Of a stretch of 64,000 nucleotides of DNA, positions 10,784 through 22,987 are shown in pieces. Every line of letters starts with the position of its first letter. Position 1 is the stretch's first letter. The position numbers and the translations under genes were made by a program. The DNA comes from Aaosphaeria pasadenensis (Eukaryota; Ascomycota; Dothideomycetes; Pleosporales), in assembly GCA_022813625.1 (NCBI GenBank), contig JAKLMB010000004.1, positions 868,001 to 932,000 on the forward strand, given 5' to 3'. The notes beneath the pieces are model-generated. The model saw nothing but the letters and a program-made list of their open reading frames with translations, did not search any database and had not been told where the DNA came from.

Positions 10784-13364
10784 GTCGCCTGTCGTCGCCT
10801 GTACTCCTAATCGTACTCTTAGTCGTGACTCCTGGTCGCAATTGTTGTCGCAGTCTTAGTAGTAGTAGTAGTAGTAGCAGTCCAGTAGTAGTCGTGATCG
10901 TCGAATGGATACCACTACCACAAACAACCTCAACAACCACTCAATCTTTCCTGAAGATCAATCGCCAACCAATCTCCTCCCTCGTCCGTTCGTAGTCGCA
11001 GTTGTCGTCACCTCCGACTATCCTACAGGCTGGTAGACAAACTCCGACACAGGCGCACAGCTGGGCAATGAGACAGGTCAGAGCCACCGGTGTAATGCTC
11101 CGGGTCCGTCGACGAATGATCGAGCGTCGACGTTACAGGCGCGTTGTGCGTCTATATCCTGTATCCTGTTGTGTCCGACTCGGAGATGCCGCATACACAC
11201 ACATACGCAAACCCCTCCCAGTACAATAAATCGAAATGGTCCCTGATACGTCCACTTTTTTTTTCGTTGTCGTTCGCGAGTCTTGTACCCGTGTCCCGTA
11301 CCGTACCCTGCAGACTACCCTGGGTAGGGGAGTGATTGATTGATTGTGGATGCTTCCCCCTTGGTGCTCGGCAAGGAGGCTCCACGGAAGCGCAAACACC
11401 TCGCAAACCTCAAAGGTAAGCAAACGGAGGCCGAGGTACTTGGCCTACGAGGTCAAGATTGGTTCGTAGGTAGGATATCGTTCGGACTGCGTATGTATGT
11501 CGTATGTAGGTAGGTATGTGGGTGCGAATGTATGCGTATGGCGTCTGTGTATGCGTATGCGGAAACGTATGCTCGAGATTGGTCGGATTGCTTGTCGAAG
11601 CAAGCGAGGTAAGGAAGCAAGCGAATAGGGATCCCGTCCACCAATGCTCTCCTTTCCCTTTCTTTCCTCAATCCTCTCTCACGCTCCCAAGCACACGTAC
11701 TTGTCTCTCCCTTTCTCTCTCTCTGAACGCGGTACAGTATCGAATCGTTATACTCAAACACTGTATGTTCCTCGTCGAAGTAGAACAGACAGACAACCAA
11801 GTGAACAAACAATCGATCGATCAATCGATCAGATAGAAAGTAAGAAAGGAAGATGACGTCTCAATGATCAAGTCAATCAATCGGTCAATCAATCAAGTCA
11901 ATCTGAAGGACCAACCACTCAGTCAATGGATCAACAAACCAATCGACCAGTAGTATGTCAAGTCAATTCAAACCTCAAGGCAAGAATCCAACCGAAAGGG
12001 TGACGAGGACCATACGTCCTTTTTATCAGCATGTACGCGGGCACACGCTGTGTCCAAGAGCAGATCCACAGCCGCGGGTTGGCAAAAAGCCAGAACCACA
12101 CACTTACACTGCACTCAAAAGCCCCCCCGTGTCTGTCTGAGCTTGTGTCGTCGTTTGGCCTGCGAGTCGTACTGTGTAGTCGGTTGCTGTGATACCCACC
12201 CTTTTGGTTCGTCCAGGGGGTGGTAGCGTAGCGTAGGGAGGGGACGGGAGTGGAGGGGGTGTATGGAGTAGTATAGAATAGAACCTAGGTAGTAGTCGTA
12301 GAGGTGTGTGTGCGTGTGCTTGTGCTTGTGTGGAGGGCCAATGCCGATATAACAAACCTAAGAGAACGAAGAGAACCAGAGGGATACCGGGGTGTGGATA
12401 CCAGGTGGACAGAAGGGGAGAGAGAGAGGAATAGATCTATGCGCGCGATCTGCCACAAGAAACTTTGACGGGGCTGGCTTGCCATGGCTATTTTATTGAC
12501 CACTTGATGCTACTCCGTACAAGATAGTTACCCATCCAGGCACGAACGAAAGGCACAGTCTGCACCACCACCACCATGAACCTTCATGACCTCCACTACT
12601 ACCACCTCCACTCCACCGACCACCATCATCTGGTCCTGTGTCGTCCTGGTCGTCCTGGTCGTCCTGACCCCCCTAAGCCCTCCTTTGCCATCCTGGCGGG
12701 ATTGAAACGACCAACTCTTTGTTGCACCGCAAGCTTGGAAAAGAGGCACCGATTCCATCTCAGTCAATGCTAAGGTGCGCCCTCATGCACATCGAGCGAT
12801 GGGGCTGCCTCCAAGTGAAACCGGAGGGAGATGCTGCTGAGCGCGACGGCGCACAAGAGGGAGTTGCATTCCTGGGTACTCTCCTCTCCCTCCCTGCCCT
12901 GCCTAACCCCCATGGCCCTTTTTCTTTTCTCTTTCTGCTATTCCCAGGGCGCGCTTCCATCCGGTTACTACCCTCCCCTCACGCCTACCGGGATCTCTCT
13001 TCCATGTATGTAACTAGGTAGGGCCTCCAGCAAAAAGAAAATAAGAAAACTTTCCTTTGCTGGGTTACCGAAGGCCCTTGACCGTCATGGATCTCGTACA
13101 GTACTTGTGCGGTCTCATGGAAAAGGGAAGGGGAACCAGGGTAGTGGATTTCTGGGAGGGGGCTCTCCTGCTGTACGGAGGTACACAGTTACTACAGGAC
13201 GAAGTATGCACTGCAGCCATTTCGCGTAGACCTCCACCACCACACCCCAGGCCCTCCAATCGCCAATTCGCCAATCGAGCCTGTAAAGTATCTGCTTTTC
13301 CATGCAGCGAGTATGCCCGTCAATTGCTCTCTAACGCCCGCCGACAACGGCAGCGCGCGGAGGT

Positions 13365-13402
13365 GGGAGGGATGGAGGGAGGGAGGGATGGAGGGGGAGG
13401 GG
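13365..13402 (+). repeat. G-run cluster with G-quadruplex potential
   Basis: Seven runs of three or more G are separated by A or ATGGA (GGG-A-GGG-ATGGA-GGG-A-GGG-A-GGG-ATGGA-GGGGG-A-GGGG). This satisfies the usual G3+N1-7 quadruplex rule on the plus strand. No neighbouring gene start is close. Confidence 0.6.
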
Positions 13403-13840
13403 TGTGTGGTTGGGCCAGCGTGATGATATCGCCGCACCTCAACCTCGTCTCGCACTCTACACCACTCTAGTGAATGCTCCTAATCACTTGTACTCTACCT
13501 CCGTACTCCCATAGTCCACTCTAGTCTAGTCTACGCTGCTGTGCCAGGTACAGGCGCCTCTGTTGTCTCCGAATCATCTACGCAAGCACGGAGTACCTGG
13601 AGTTAATATCATCATACTATGTACCCACGATGCTGGTTCCATTTCATCCCGGGTCTGCTGGACAATTCATCCTGATTCCTAGGTGTCACTCCTGCTGAAC
13701 CGACATCCATCTGCAACGGTCACTAGATCATATCGTCCAATATCACATCCATAGATAGCCGGAAGCCATCTGGCTAGCGTCGAACGAATGGGGAACATGC
13801 AGAATATCAAAAGCACAATATCGCTCTCTCCACCCCGTAA

Positions 13841-14332
13841 TTATACCCTTCCTTTCGTCATCAGCCCACAACACACAGCACCATACTCCATACAATTGAA
13901 CAGAACAAAATCACACGCACATGCAACTAGTGAATCAATCCACCCTTGCCGTACCTCCTTCCGCACCATCGGATGCGTAGCCAGAAGAACCAGAAAATCC
14001 TCCGTAACAATGATCGTCATATCATCACCCATACGCAACTCCCTCCCCACATGATCGAACAGACAGTTTTCGCTGCTGCATTGCCTGCATTGCATACATG
14101 CAAACCCGGCACCACCATCATCATCATCTCCAATAATCGCCAAAAGGTTCATTTCCGATCCCCCAATTGTATTAATGGGGCCCAGCAGGGGCACACGTGC
14201 AGTTGCAAGTGCAACAAACTTTGGACACCAGCCATTCATTCGACTACAGTGCAATTGTATGGAATGGTCAGTGTAGTGCGCGCAGCGGAAGCAACAGCCA
14301 TCGCCGTAATGCACATAGTTGCAGGGGAGCAT
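13841..14332 (-). CDS. possible small Cys-rich protein, unrecognised
   Basis: 163 codons from an ATG at 14332; the open frame extends further upstream without an ATG, so a 5' exon is possible. Cys and His are dense in the first third (CCFRCAH, then HCSRMNGWCPKF) and recur as CMQCRQCSSENC. The later part reads well as protein (MTIIVTEDFLVLLATHP). No family is recognised, no signal peptide is evident, and an overlapping plus-strand frame of similar length exists. It may be a chance frame. Confidence 0.22.
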   Translation of the reverse strand: MLPCNYVHYGDGCCFRCAHYTDHSIQLHCSRMNGWCPKFVALATARVPLLGPINTIGGSEMNLLAIIGDDDDGGAGFACMQCRQCSSENCLFDHVGRELRMGDDMTIIVTEDFLVLLATHPMVRKEVRQGWIDSLVACACDFVLFNCMEYGAVCCGLMTKGRV

Positions 14333-15637
14333 TGGACAATCAAAGCACCCATGTAGTGTTCGCGGTTCGCGGGTGGTGGTCGGCGTTTCGCAACGATGGC
14401 GCCGAAAAGATGACTGCTCACATCTTCAACACTCTCTCCTCACCACTCAAACCTTCACCACTCTCCACCCAATTGCGCGTTTCCAATGGGAATAAAAAAT
14501 AATAATAGCTAGCAATCCAGGCCTGCCTCCCCCTCCTCCCCCTTCTGAAGAAGACCGACACACCACTTGCCCCTGGTAAAATCCAAACCCACCGTGAGCC
14601 CGTGAAGGGGTATGATTCGTCCTCAACCTTTGTGGCGCCGACACGGCATGCGTGGAAAAGTAACCTATGGTCTACCCCCCTCTCGCTCTTCGGAGTATTC
14701 TCTCTGCTCCCGCGATGGCTATGGTCAGTCTGCTTTGCATACGTGGTCCGTAGCATATCATACAATTCAATCAATATCACATCTAGGAAATCATATCGTG
14801 CGGCGCCATACCATACAGAACAAACCAAATGCTCATCCAACTGTTCAAACTAGATAGATACTCCGTACATCAGATAGATAACTACATCTATATCTAGACA
14901 TATTTACGTCAACTGCAATTCCCTCTTCCTCCCTCTCTCGATTCGACCCCCCACGCTGGCAACCGATCCCTCCCCTCCCCTCCCAAGACCCAGGTACATG
15001 CCATGGCAGAGAAAGGGTAGATCAAACACAACCCACCTACTCGTACCATTCTTCTCAGTCTTCCATATCCAAAATCACGAACAGTAAACTCTTAACCAGC
15101 AGTTCCTATGTTCACATTCGCATTCACCATCCTCTCTTCTCCTCTCCTCCTAGTACCTCCCCTCCCCTCCCCACTGCTCTCCTCAATTCCCCCTCCCCCC
15201 TCATATAGCCAAAACAAACCAACGTCAACGTAAGGGATTCAGACATGTGCTGAGCTCAACCATTGCTTTTTCCCAACTCGTCTATTCCCATACATACATA
15301 CTTTACCCCTCCACCACCACCACAACCAGGCCACCACCGCCGCCGCCGCCGTCGCCGCACATCGTCTCAGACAGCCGCTGGATGAGTTGCCGCTTCCGCG
15401 GGCGGCTCTGATTGCCTGCATGTGTTCTATTCTGGTGGGGAGGGTGGGTAAGGGCAGGGTGGATGAGTTAGCCGGCCAGTCAGGGGACGGTGACGGGGTA
15501 TGGGCGTCACTTGCTGGACGTCTTAAATCGTGTGGGTGTGTATGTCTATGTATGCATGTATGTATGTGTATATACTGGGTACTGTTGAAAATGCACATAG
15601 TTTACTCCATACATCGTTCGTAGCACTCAGTTCGTCG

Positions 15638-15661
15638 TGGTGATGGTGATGGTGATGGTGA
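15638..15661. repeat. (GGTGAT)4 microsatellite
   Basis: Four near-perfect hexamer units in noncoding DNA. Confidence 0.75.
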
Positions 15662-16496
15662 CGGGTATGAATATGATGGTAGCACCAACCCCCTTCCTCC
15701 AAAGAGGCAGCATAAAAAGAAAAGAAAAATATGGGAATCATCTATAGAACATACCACACCGTAAGTTCAAGTTCAAAATGTCACCACCACCACAGCAACC
15801 ACTCACCGTTCGCCCACCTCGCCATAGCTGGGTCATGTAGGTACGATCTCACTTCATCTCGATGGAATCACTGATCTGCTAGCCGGGAGGGGGGAGAGAT
15901 GATGATGGCTGAATCCACAATGGGGCGGGCTTGCTTGCCTTCCTGACCTGGCTGGCCGCGCAATCGGTCTCCATTCCCTTTGGCTGGGTTGCAATAGAAA
16001 GAAAAGAAAACATATAGGACGAGGCCAGGTTACATACATACAATACTTTGACTCTGCTTGATTGCTTGCATGGCTACCTGCCCTGCCTGCCTGCGTGCTT
16101 TGCATTGCTCTGCTTGGATTTCATGACTTGCTACTTGCCCACTGTGGCAACAACCGGTGTAGGTACCAGCTTGCTCGCCCAGCACCCCGAACATTTCCGT
16201 GCTCCAGTCCATGAGTCTATTTCCCAATGAGACGCCGGTCCTGTGGGTTTTGCCTTTCCGATGGGGAGGAAAAAAGGAAATAAAAAACATCTTTGTCCTG
16301 TGCTACCGGTTGCACCAATACAGTGTCCACAAATCTCCCTCTCGTTCTAAGCAACCTCGCCGCATGTTTCAATTCTTCTGGCTTAGGCCTGTCCTGAGTG
16401 ACGGTATCGTGGAACAGCAGCGTCCCGTGGTCCTCCTATCCATACTCGTACTCTTCACTGTTCAGCCATCCGTCGTACCTAGCGGGCCTCTGCAAG

Positions 16497-18316
16497 TCAT
16501 CCTTTAATCCCACCGCCCGGCAATCGTCCCGGTAGACCCTTACCCTTCGGCCGTCCATTCTTTCCCGCAAGACTGCCCATGTTGCTTCCCCAAGATCTCT
16601 GCGCTCCACCCATTCCCCCGCCTTCGCCAGGTCCATTGGACGAGAAGCCTCCCGTACCACTCTCGTCTGACTTGAAGCCATCTCCCTCGTTAAGGACCGT
16701 GGCCCACAAAGATCCAATCGCCGTGCTCCACTCCTTGACTGCCTGCACCCGATCCTTGTCGGTACTACTCTCGATCTCGACCGTACCAGTCTGCTGGTTG
16801 ATCTTCCCGCGAAGGCGCTCGTCCACGATCAAGAAACCCACAATCTCCTGGACCTCAGCTAGGGAGATTTTGAGCTGTTTCGAGATGAAGGCTAATGTGA
16901 ACCGTGTGTAGGGCGCTACGAGCTTGATGATGGCCTTGGTTCGCACATTCCGGGTCACCTCGTCAATGTTCTCCGCTATGAATGGGTCCTGGAGGAGGTC
17001 TCGGTTGTTTTGCAGGATCTTCTCATACTCGTGGATGTCTTCCCTCTGGTAAGCATTGACCAGGTCGGTCATGGTGGAGATACGAGGATCGTTCTGGTAC
17101 GGTTTCGTCTCCTGGGAGTCGAAGGGGTTGATGTCCGAACCCGACAGCATGGTCGCGAGAACCAGATACTTCAGCACCTGGATCCTCTGCAGTGATCCCG
17201 CCTCGTCGTAATTACGGAAACTCTCGAAGAAGTCGCTCTGCGCCCCCTTCCAGTTCTCTGTGTGCCAAAGAGTCATTAGTCAAATGGTCATGCCTCGAAT
17301 CTTGCTATCATCGTTCCAATCTCGTCCTTGCTTACCTTCGCTCATGTGCATCTTGCCACCACATTCTCGGATGATGCCCATGATCTTGGGATGTGGAACG
17401 GCCGAACGCACCTTCAGTGCTCGTTGGTATAGCGCCTGTGGGTCCGTGAGTTACTACAACATGCAAGAGGGACGAGATCCGGTTGTTGGGACTGACCTTC
17501 AGGCGCTTGTTGTTCCTAGTTTCAGCGTACATGAGAATTTCCAAAGAATAAACCTCCAATGAATACGTTCCTTTGCTCGGATCATCTGTTCCATCCTCTT
17601 TCTGGCACGCCTTGTGCAACTCTCGAACCTTTTCGGTCAGCTGCCGGTAGTCCTTTCTGTCCAACCACAGCCGTGCAAGCTTGATGTTCGTTTTGAGCCA
17701 GAGCCGCTCATTGTTCGTACTCTGGAAGGTATCGAGCGTCAGGGCGTAGAACTTCTCCATGCAACTGTATGCCTCGGCATCTTCCGCAGCCTTCTCGATG
17801 AAATCGAGCATGTTGTTGATCGATTTCTCGGAATAATTTCGCGTCACGGCCGATTTGACATATGTGAGTAGTTCCTTGAAATGCTCTACAGCCTGTTGTC
17901 AGAGTCAGCAGGTGTCCCAGCCCTCGGCACTGTATGAGGGTTCCGACCTGCTCATAGCGTCCCAGCTTGAACTCCAGCTTGATGGCCTGTTTGAGGCCCT
18001 TGAATCCCCTGCCACACAGTAAGCTTTACCGGTCCAGTTCTGTATGAGATTGGTGTCCGTACCAATCCCCCTTCTCCTCTTCCAGTGAGGGGACTCCCAG
18101 AAATTCATCTATAGCTGACTCTGGGTCCTCCGCTTTGAGCTGCTTTGCGTTGTAGTATTTATTTTCGATGTCGACGTCACCACCTTGTTCCTCGTCATCG
18201 TCTTCGTATTCGAAGTCATAGCTGTGTTACTGTGTCAGCTTGCTGAACACTTATTTGGAGGTTTGAGCTTACTCCTCCTGGTCGGAGTCTTGCATGAAAT
18301 CGTCGTCGTCCGACAT
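16497..18316 (-). CDS. csnB: COP9 signalosome subunit 2 (CSN2, CsnB)
   Basis: complement(join(16497..17257, 17336..17435, 17497..17892, 17948..18008, 18063..18221, 18273..18316)), 506 aa, the length expected for fungal CSN2. The CSN is a nuclear deneddylase of cullin-RING ligases; in filamentous fungi it controls development and secondary metabolism. The protein starts MSDDDDFMQDSDQE with an acidic N-terminus (YDFEYEDDDEEQ). It continues through helical TPR-like repeats (NKYYNAKQLK, LGRYEQAVEHFKELL, NYSEKSINNMLDFIE) and ends with a PCI/winged-helix region around residues 330-415 (APYTRFTLAFISKQLKISL). All five introns are GT-AG with preserved phase. The Gly/Ser/Lys-rich C-tail after residue 455 is fungal-specific. 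It is divergent from rho3. Confidence 0.96.
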
Positions 18317-19839
18317 GGTGGCGGTGTGGCGGGATACTCTGTAATGATAAAGTCTTTCGGTGGGCGATGAAGTCAAAGAGGGTATGAGTGAGCTTAAAGC
18401 TACAGAGCGAAGTCAATTGGATATCTGGTAGAGCTGTGGTAGAGAGTTGTTTGAGCTTCGTTATCTAGGGTAGGCAGTAGGCTGCGATGATGCGGGTAGG
18501 GTAGCGCAGGCACCCCGCTCCTAGATCTGGGGGCTTGGCATTTTGGTCTAACCCAATTAGGAAGCAATCAGAATACTCATGTGAAGCACCACGAAGCACA
18601 CCCTTGAAATTGTCTTCCATTCTGTTAGTCAAGTTTCATGAGACTGCTAAGTGTTGAGAATGCATATTGGTATTCTTTTAAAAGGCTGGTACAAGACCTC
18701 GTACTATCGGCCCGCAACCGTGAAAAATAGGAACCGTACTTCACCCGGCGCTCGCATTGGGATCTAGACCACCATAGTAGTCATCTTAAAACTTTCCTAA
18801 AGGTATCAATGCAATGAGAATTTCTAGAAAACGAATTGGAAGTGCAGTTCCACGTGTATGATGGGTGCGCATGGTAACAATACAACAATGCTACGAGGTC
18901 TGCTGTCTCAGTACGGAGTACTCCCAGCCGAACTGCCAGTGTCATGAGTCGTGTCTACAAAATCAATGACGTTCGCACAGGTACCTGTAGGGCCCGTAGA
19001 CCACAACAACATTGGGCGGCAGCCGTTGCGAGGTTCATGAATCAGGTTTAGGGAGTGGACGAAAGCAGCGCATGAAAGATCGCTACTCTAACAAATGCTC
19101 AACTCGTATTGCTGTAATTCACCATCTGCCGATCGCAACAGGAAGAGTTCTCAGGATACATTTCATGATTCGGCGCTTCTTTTTCGTCAGCGTTGCATGG
19201 CTCGCTTGGTCGATTTAAGTCTCGAATTCTACGAAGTGCCTAGCTTGGATGATGCAGCACAGCGCATGCCAATGCCTCGAGTAGATACCTACCTAGATAC
19301 CTTGTAGTTATTCAGCACCTTGCAGTGATGTTGTCTGGTACCTTGTCAATATTTGGTCCGGGCAAGGTGTGGAGGTAAACAACACAGAATCTTTCTGCTC
19401 TCCTCTTGTACCAGCGTATCTACAATTCTCGCAGTCGAGACCTCCAAGTTCTCATGAACATTCTCAACGGAGAGATCTCCCCTCCTAACTCGGCATCATC
19501 TCCCCTAGTGACCATAGAGACTGCGCCATGTCTGCGTTTCGGCAGCGGAGTCGTGGTGGAGAGGCGAAAGCGTCCTGCCCAATCAGGCTTAACGTGGGCT
19601 CTGGTCTCTTAATCCACTCCCTCAGCAACCTCTCCCAGCCAGCTCTAGACGCCTTTCCGACTTCATCACCATCCTTAAACCCTTCAGCCGCCATCTCTAC
19701 CCCGTACGACTCTCGCTGCTCCGCTCGTCATCCCTTCGTCAACGACAGACCCGCGCCCGGTACCACCTAAACCTTCGTACTTGAACCATCCCCAAGCCGA
19801 GACGATACATCGATCGCCGCAACTACCCATATCTTCACG
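18317..19839. other. divergent intergenic region csnB / rho3
   Basis: About 1.5 kb with no convincing coding frame. It contains GTACGGAGTAC at 18911-18921 and a CT-rich leader immediately upstream of the rho3 ATG. Both promoters must lie here. Confidence 0.6.
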
Positions 19840-20879
19840 ATGCCGCTCTGTGGTGGAACGAAGTCTGTGCAGCGCAAGCTAGTCCTTCTGTACGTCTGAA
19901 GTATCTGTGGGCACGCTGGTGTGGAGGCGATAGGCCATGCGGTCTTGGATCGATTTGCGACAGATGTAGGCTGACTATTCTTTACCCAGCGGCGATGGCG
20001 CATGCGGCAAGACATCGCTATTGAACGTGTTTACAAGGGGGTATGTGTTTGATTCACTCGAAATAGAGTTCTCGAATGTCCAGTACTGATTCTTTGGGTT
20101 CCAGATATTTCCCCACCGTATAGTAAGTCGTCGCAAGTGCGTGTTCAATGACGTTGAGTTGACTCTGATCCTCTCAAGTGAGCCTACGGTATTCGGTAAG
20201 CCGCATCGCACTCTAGACGAGAAGAGTAATTGCTAACAGACATGCAGAAAACTATGTCCATGGTTCGTCAAATCCATATGAATCACCCGCTTAAGGAAAA
20301 CCAACATCTTAACCAAAATCGTAGACATCTATATCGACAATACACACGTGGAATTGAGCCTGTGGGACACGGCTGGACAGGAAGAATTCGACCGATTACG
20401 CTCGCTTTCATACGATGATACACACGCCATCATGCTTTGCTTCAGCGTACGCGCTCTTCTTGCTCATCCTAGAGACTATCCGCTGACATGGTACCACAGG
20501 TTGACTCGCCCGATTCATTGGAGAACGTAGAAACTAAATGGGTTGGCGAGATCGCCGAGAACTGCCCAGGTGTCAAGCTCGTTTTGGTTGCATTGAAGTG
20601 CGATCTCCGAAAACGAGATGATGCGGAAGAGGACGAGCCACAACCAGAAAAGACTTTGATCAACTACGATGAAGGTCTTCGCGTGGCCGAGAAGATCAAG
20701 GCCCTACGATACCTTGGTATGCAATCACACCCTCCAGATGTCTGACTTGTACTGATCGTCCTATAGAGTGCTCCGCCATGAAGAACCGAGGCGTTAACGA
20801 AGCATTCACCGAAGCAGCTCGCGTTGCTCTCTCCGTCAAGAACGGCAAGGACAAGAGCGACGGTTGCTCTGTCATGTAA
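19840..20879 (+). CDS. rho3: Rho3 small GTPase
   Basis: join(19840..19889, 19990..20040, 20105..20122, 20179..20195, 20248..20262, 20325..20446, 20500..20716, 20767..20879), 200 aa. Rho3 acts at the plasma membrane in polarised growth and exocytosis. The start MPLCGGTKSVQRKLVLL matches the family. The G1 loop GDGACGKT is at residues 18-25, a switch I region containing YEPTVFENYVHD is built from three tiny exons, DTAGQE is at 65-70, and the ALKCDL guanine-specificity motif and ECSA follow. The C-terminus CSVM is a prenylation CAAX box; Met at the end favours farnesylation. Exons 3, 4 and 5 are only 18, 17 and 15 bases long. The donor of intron 5 (GTTCGT) is weak, but the family sequence supports the junction. 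Confidence 0.95.
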
Positions 20880-22476
20880 ACGGCTCCCCTATACCTCTCA
20901 TCCTTTCGACTACTACCTTGATACCTCGTTCTCTCCTCTTCCAAGCGGCTCCCTTTCAATTATTCCTTTCTCTCATCTCGCCCTCATCTCAACAACCGGC
21001 GCTTTATTCTCCGCTAATTTCTGGTGACAATCTTTGCTGGTGTCGGAATTTGGAAACATAGCGTTGCCGTCTCCAGTATTGCCCTCCACGGGAAGCTCTT
21101 ATGGCCTCGGGACAATTCTTTTGCATGTGTAGACCTCGCGGATTGTTCGATTTTTCACCATAGCCCACGCAAGTTATGCAGGGGCAGACCCAGTGCCTAT
21201 TCAGGGGCCTTGCTTCGAGCGGACAGGAGTTGGGTTGTTCAACAATTGGCTTTCCTCTTCTGATTATAGATTACCCTTGTTTGGATTCACGTCGCGTCGA
21301 CAGTACGCATGGATCTTGCTTTAGCTGCTTGTCATCTCTCCGTCACCTCTCCTTTGTATTCTCTGTGCATAACATTTTTGAGAAGCTCATCCAGCTATAT
21401 TTGTTTCCTTTCTTCTTTCATGACTTGCAAAACATTTGCTACGTTGTCATTGTACGCTTGCCTCGTAGAAGTGCATGATATATATATCTTGATCTAATGC
21501 ATGTTTGCTTTGTTGAAATTGATATCTTGGGATCATGAAGCTATGAGTCACAGCTCCTATTTATTGCACTGCTTAACTATATTGGAAGTCTCTAATGACG
21601 AGATCATTCTCAAACCGTCGACTGTTGGCCAATTTCCTGGTCTGGGCCTTTGGAATTGTATTGTGTGCCACGAGACGATCTCATAGTCACGGGTACACAC
21701 AGCATACACCTGCAACGAACCATACACAGACTATGCATCTTGCCGGTTCATCTATAACTCCCTCATGGACTTTGCATTCTAATGATTTGGAGCAACTTGG
21801 AAGAGACTCTCTACAAATGGACTGAGCATACCAAACCAGTGTTTACCATGGACTAGATTGGCTCAGAGCGGGATCCGAGATCAGCAACTGTCGCTCTCCT
21901 CCGGTGCATGCTCTCGAATATTCCAGGTCTGGGGGCTAGGCTAGGCAGAACAAGGCCAGGTGGATGTTAGCTTTTCACGAAGAACGAGGAGTGCTAGTCC
22001 CTGATTTGCCAGTCCCGTAACAAGTGCGTTAAACACTGGTGCATTTCATGGCCAATTGCCGTCCTTCTCTTTCGAAAAAGTGGGATGAAGAGCTTCGAAT
22101 GATGGATTCGGATGTCTCTATAATTTGCCGCTCTGTTGTTTGAGAGACAATTCTTGGATGCTGCCTGGAATTGGCGTGGATGTTTGACTCATCAAGACCA
22201 AAAGTGAGTAGGAATGATGTAAAGAGTAAAGTCAAAGGATTGCTGTGTGAATGGATGAATGTCATGGAAGGGAAGTTCTGTTGGTCCGTGCTGTGGAAAT
22301 GCCAAGGCCACAAACCTTCAATTGGGGCGCCGCGGAAAGGACGACTAACTCCTCCTCCTCATCTTCAACTAACTCGAGCCCCTCCCTTTCGACCCTCCAT
22401 CCTCACGCGAATTCCATCTCCAGACAACTACACTCGGACTCAAATTCAATCAATAAACTCTCCATAATCCGACAAC
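20880..22476. other. rho3 3' region and rps27 promoter
   Basis: About 1.6 kb, T/C-rich near rho3 (probable 3' UTR) and CT-rich just before rps27 (about 22340-22400), as is common upstream of fungal ribosomal-protein genes. No gene seen. Confidence 0.55.
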
Positions 22477-22987
22477 ATGGTGAGTACACCCACCCCGGAC
22501 CGCATCGTCGCCGCAGAGCTGTGTTGTTGGAAGCACACACGACAGTGTCGAATTTGCCACGAAAAGTTCGACTAGTGCCAACCTCACCACCGCACCTTGC
22601 ACACGACACAACATGATGCACCCGCAATTCAACAATAGAAATACGTCGACTGACCAGTACGATCAATAGGTTCTCGCAGTCGATCTCCTCAACCCCACCC
22701 CTCAATCTGAGGCCCGCAAGCACAAGCTCAAGACCCTCGTCCCCGCTCCTCGCTCTTTCTTCATGGACGTCAAGTGCCCCGGCTGCTTCACAATCACCAC
22801 CGTCTTCTCGCACGCCAACACAGTCGTCGTCTGCCAGGGCTGCTCACAGGTCCTGTAAGTCTTTTGTGGATTCCTGGATTATCGGTTTGATGTACGACAT
22901 GGGACCGAGGCTAATTGTTTGATTAGGTGCCAGCCAACTGGTGGCAAGGCAAGATTGACCGAGGGCTGCTCTTTCCGAAGGAAGTAA
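22477..22987 (+). CDS. rps27: 40S ribosomal protein S27 (eS27)
   Basis: join(22477..22479, 22670..22854, 22927..22987), 82 aa, the normal length. It is a zinc-binding component of the small ribosomal subunit. The zinc finger is CPGC...CQGC with Cys37, 40, 56 and 59. The C-terminus GGKARLTEGCSFRRK is typical. Exon 1 is the ATG alone, directly followed by a GTGAGT donor and a 190-base intron, an arrangement often seen in fungal ribosomal-protein genes and a possible site of intron-mediated expression control. Confidence 0.97.

Larger units (their letters stand above)
10784..16496. other. 5.7-kb stretch with no confident gene
   Basis: This is the upstream region of the otubain gene (-) and the 3' side of csn2 (-). 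It holds CAAT/GATC-rich cryptic repeats (11811-11946), a G-run cluster (13365-13402), a (GGTGAT)4 run (15638-15661), many CT-rich blocks and TACTCCGTA copies at 12511 and 14859. One Cys-rich open frame at 13841-14332 is listed separately. A long upstream regulatory region or 5' leader for the otubain gene is possible. Confidence 0.55.
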
